Positions 62,150 to 64,000 of a DNA stretch of 64,000 nt are shown here, piece by piece (within the stretch, counting starts at the first letter, position 1; every line of letters starts with the position of its first letter). The notes beneath the pieces were generated by a model, which saw only the letters and a program-made list of their open reading frames with translations, was not told the DNA's origin and did not search any database. This DNA is from Coptis chinensis (lineage: Eukaryota; Streptophyta; Magnoliopsida; Ranunculales; Ranunculaceae), in the NCBI GenBank assembly GCA_015680905.1, contig CM027379.1:98693001-98757000 (forward strand), read 5' to 3'. Position numbers and translations under genes: made by a program.

Positions 62150-62684
62150 TATTGTGGATAAACAACTGCGGAAACAACGTTATCCACTCTCAATAGATTA
62201 ACCCTACACAAGGATTGATCATTCTCTCTAGACAAGACTTCAAGACCCTCCAAGTACTATCCAAACGCTTTTCATTAACAATTAACAAGCATATTAAGTA
62301 AAGATAATAATGAAAAAGAGAACCAACCACAAGACACGGATATAACGTGTTCGACAATGTGCCTACGTTCACCGGCGAGTTCCAAACTTTACTAGATGTC
62401 CAAAGTAACATATTACATGAGCTCTCAATTCACTCACAAAGAATAAACACTCAACTCACAAAAAATATCTCTTTTACAATCTATCTCTTTCTTGGTTTTG
62501 GTTAGGTTAAGTTTTTCTGGAAAAAAAAACTTATATTTATACTGTTTCCGAAAATAGTCGAATGCTTTGAAGATACGGTGGAGCGTGGGTGCGCCTTAGG
62601 CCAGGCATACTTGGAGCGCGGGCGTGCCTGACAACCTGTTCGCCAAAGAGAGAAAAAAAGAAAAGAAACTCCTTTTTCTTTACA
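62150..62684 (-). repeat. Copia-B 5' LTR (535 bp)
   Basis: Pairs with 55573-56106. Its inner end is two bases from the primer-binding site. The first plus-strand base pair of the terminal TG has changed to TA. Confidence 0.95.
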
Positions 62685-62966
62685 GATGGGATCTGTCTGG
62701 AAAAAAAAAAAAAAAAAAAAAAGGACAGACTGAAACAATCCGTCCGAAAAAAACAATTTTTTTTTAAAAAACACACGAAACGAAATAAAAAGTTATGTCC
62801 AAAGTTCACAACTCAATAGCTATGAAGGTAACAAGTGCTACCCTCATTGTTACCTAGTGAGGAGCAACCTCTATAGTCACCCTTGCATTGCGTTGTGCCA
62901 TTGTTTTTGGCTCATAAAGTGACAAGTTACTATTTCCCTTCAACACTTGCATTGGAAATGCTCTTA

Positions 62967-63154
62967 CAAGGTTTCCGGCTGGGCAGAAAAAACATTTTGT
63001 ATTGGTCACATACTTGTTGATATTGAACCATGCTTAACAAAAGAAGATAAACAAGAATAGATTGTATTATTTGAAGCTGAATGCAACTTTGAATAGACAA
63101 TTGGGAACATGCTACTAAAGAACCAAAATGTACGTATAAATTACAAAGTATCAT
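62967..63154. other. Spacer between the MITE and Copia-C
   Basis: No gene or repeat seen. Confidence 0.5.
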
Positions 63155-64000
63155 TGTTGGCATTATCCCTCCCTCAAATTGGTCTTGACCCAAGCGCGAT
63201 CCGCTCGTGCCTTGATGAATCGCCTGATGAGTGAGCGCACCCTGTGCTTGACTTAGCCTTACCACGAGCGCGACCCGTGCCCAAGCCTATTTTGGCAGGA
63301 TTCTATTTTTCTGGAACCGCGAGTTTGGCACTATATGTTTGGGTTTTTGGCAAAACCAAACACACAAGAGGCATCACAAAAGTCAGAGAAAACTCAATCT
63401 TGAAAGCTATCAAGATTGAGAGATAACCTTTATAGAGATACAACCCTGTAAAGAGATAAGAGTGATCTAGTAAGGTGAGAGACTGAAATGAGAGATTGCA
63501 ATCTTCCTTCCCACTTTATACAGAACTAGCTCTTGTGGAAGTAGGCATCATTGGCCGAACCACGGTATATCTTTGTGTTGTGGTATGCGTTTAATTCTAC
63601 TTTACATTATTATCTGTTGTTAATAGTTGTTTAGCGAGTTGGGCATATTAGCATAGGTTGTAGTTGATATTTAGAATTTGTCTGGAGTTGAATTATGTTC
63701 AAATACAAGTTATCTGTGTAGTGGGGGAATCGATTGGTATTGGTATAAACCCAACAAGTAGTATCAGAGCCAGGTTAGATTAGCCTAGGGTGTTATTCCA
63801 AATTTGGTCGGAAGGTGTTTGACAAAATTCCTAAGAGAAGATTTGAGTTTAAATAACTTGTAGAAATGGACCATTCCGTGAACACTCGCATGACGAGTCT
63901 GAATAGGAAGAACTACACCATTTGGAAAGCCAAGATGGAAGACTTGCTTTATTGCAAAGACTTGGCATAACCCATTGAGAATGGAGGAGAAAGACTGGAA
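63155..64000 (+). mobile_element. Copia-C: 5' end of a third Ty1/copia element, cut by the window
   Basis: LTR 63155-63756, starting TGTTGG and ending CCAACA (6-bp inverted ends). A primer-binding site follows at 63759-63772, TAGTATCAGAGCCA, one base off the initiator-Met consensus. Gag starts at 63866. The second LTR lies outside the window, so the LTR start is inferred from the inverted ends. Confidence 0.82.
63866..64000 (+). pseudogene. Copia-C gag start, interrupted by a stop
   Basis: The ATG at 63866 opens a frame with SLNRKNYTIWKAKMEDLLYC, the conserved N-terminus of Copia gag. After KDLA an in-frame TAA occurs at 63968-63970. Beyond it the frame continues PIENG, where intact relatives have a PI-E motif. 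This element is therefore also decayed. The frame runs past the window end. Confidence 0.88.

Larger units (their letters stand above)
55573..62684 (-). mobile_element. Copia-B: Tork/Tnt1-like Ty1/copia retrotransposon
   Basis: LTRs at 55573-56106 and 62150-62684, flanked by GACGG (55568-55572) and GATGG (62685-62689), a target duplication with one change. Minus-strand order: 5' LTR, primer site TGGTATCAGAGCG (62135-62147), gag, protease, integrase, reverse transcriptase, RNase H, polypurine tract (56107-56124), 3' LTR. The gag is of the Tork/Tnt1 type. It is interrupted at 57903-59729 by a small LTR element. Stops, frameshifts and a changed catalytic box make it inactive. Confidence 0.95.
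55394..62963. mobile_element. MITE with TTA target duplication, split by Copia-B
   Basis: TTA at 55391-55393 and 62964-62966. The left end GAGCATTCCTAATG and the reverse complement of the right end (GAGCATTTCCAATG) are inverted repeats. Without Copia-B the element is about 453 bp, close to its relative at 48365-48845. The two also share the CCGTCC/GGACGG-poly(A) block and the CTCAATAGC region. A 22-A run lies at 62701-62722. Confidence 0.8.

Noticed and set aside
62502-62819. Phe/Lys-rich frames on both strands
   Set aside because: They come from the poly(A)/poly(T) tracts of the LTR and MITE.

Overview
The window is a repeat-dense stretch of nuclear DNA from a flowering plant, most likely a eudicot. 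The evidence is intron-rich genes with GT-AG introns and plant-type products, a cytosolic tRNA-Ala gene, and plant Copia, Athila (Ty3/gypsy), Helitron and MITE families. I cannot name the species.

Positions 781-32534 form one degenerate Ty1/copia element on the minus strand (Copia-A). Its reverse transcriptase/RNase H half (about 1.4-2.8 kb) and its integrase/gag half (about 28.9-31.1 kb) lie 26 kb apart. They are separated by an Athila-type gypsy element (3169-28612), which is flanked by a 5-bp duplication, ATTGG. The Athila 5' LTR is itself split by a 7472-bp Helitron (19130-26601). The intact Athila LTR at 3169-5249 serves as the empty site and fixes both Helitron ends exactly: insertion between A and T, TC at one end, hairpin plus CTAG at the other. 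The Helitron carries broken exons of at least four unrelated host genes, all in its own orientation: an AIM24-like gene, an aminopeptidase P (APP1-like), an ABCB transporter and an actin. The Athila LTR TATA box lies just upstream and points into these exons.

Positions 33.9-53 kb are the gene-bearing island. It holds tRNA-Ala(CGC) on the minus strand; a nine-exon protein arginine methyltransferase 1 gene (34293-39968, +) with an 11-nt microexon; a five-exon secretory saposin-like/MSAP (canopy-type) gene (41961-44422, -); and an eleven-exon NDR/SF21-type gene (50531-52924, +). All three reading frames close exactly when the exons are joined (387, 232 and 344 codons). MITEs, including one inside another, sit between the genes.

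Positions 55.4-63 kb are a second nest. A MITE with TTA target duplication is split by a Tork/Tnt1-like Copia (55573-62684, -). That Copia is split in turn by a small LTR element (57903-59729, +) that has no retrotransposon genes. Between its LTRs it carries fragments of a BCS1-type AAA-ATPase and a receptor-like kinase. A third Copia (+) starts at about 63155 and runs out of the window.

Two independent gene-capture elements of different classes in one 64-kb window are the most noteworthy content. No functional transposon protein is encoded here: every pol region seen has stops, frameshifts or lost catalytic residues.
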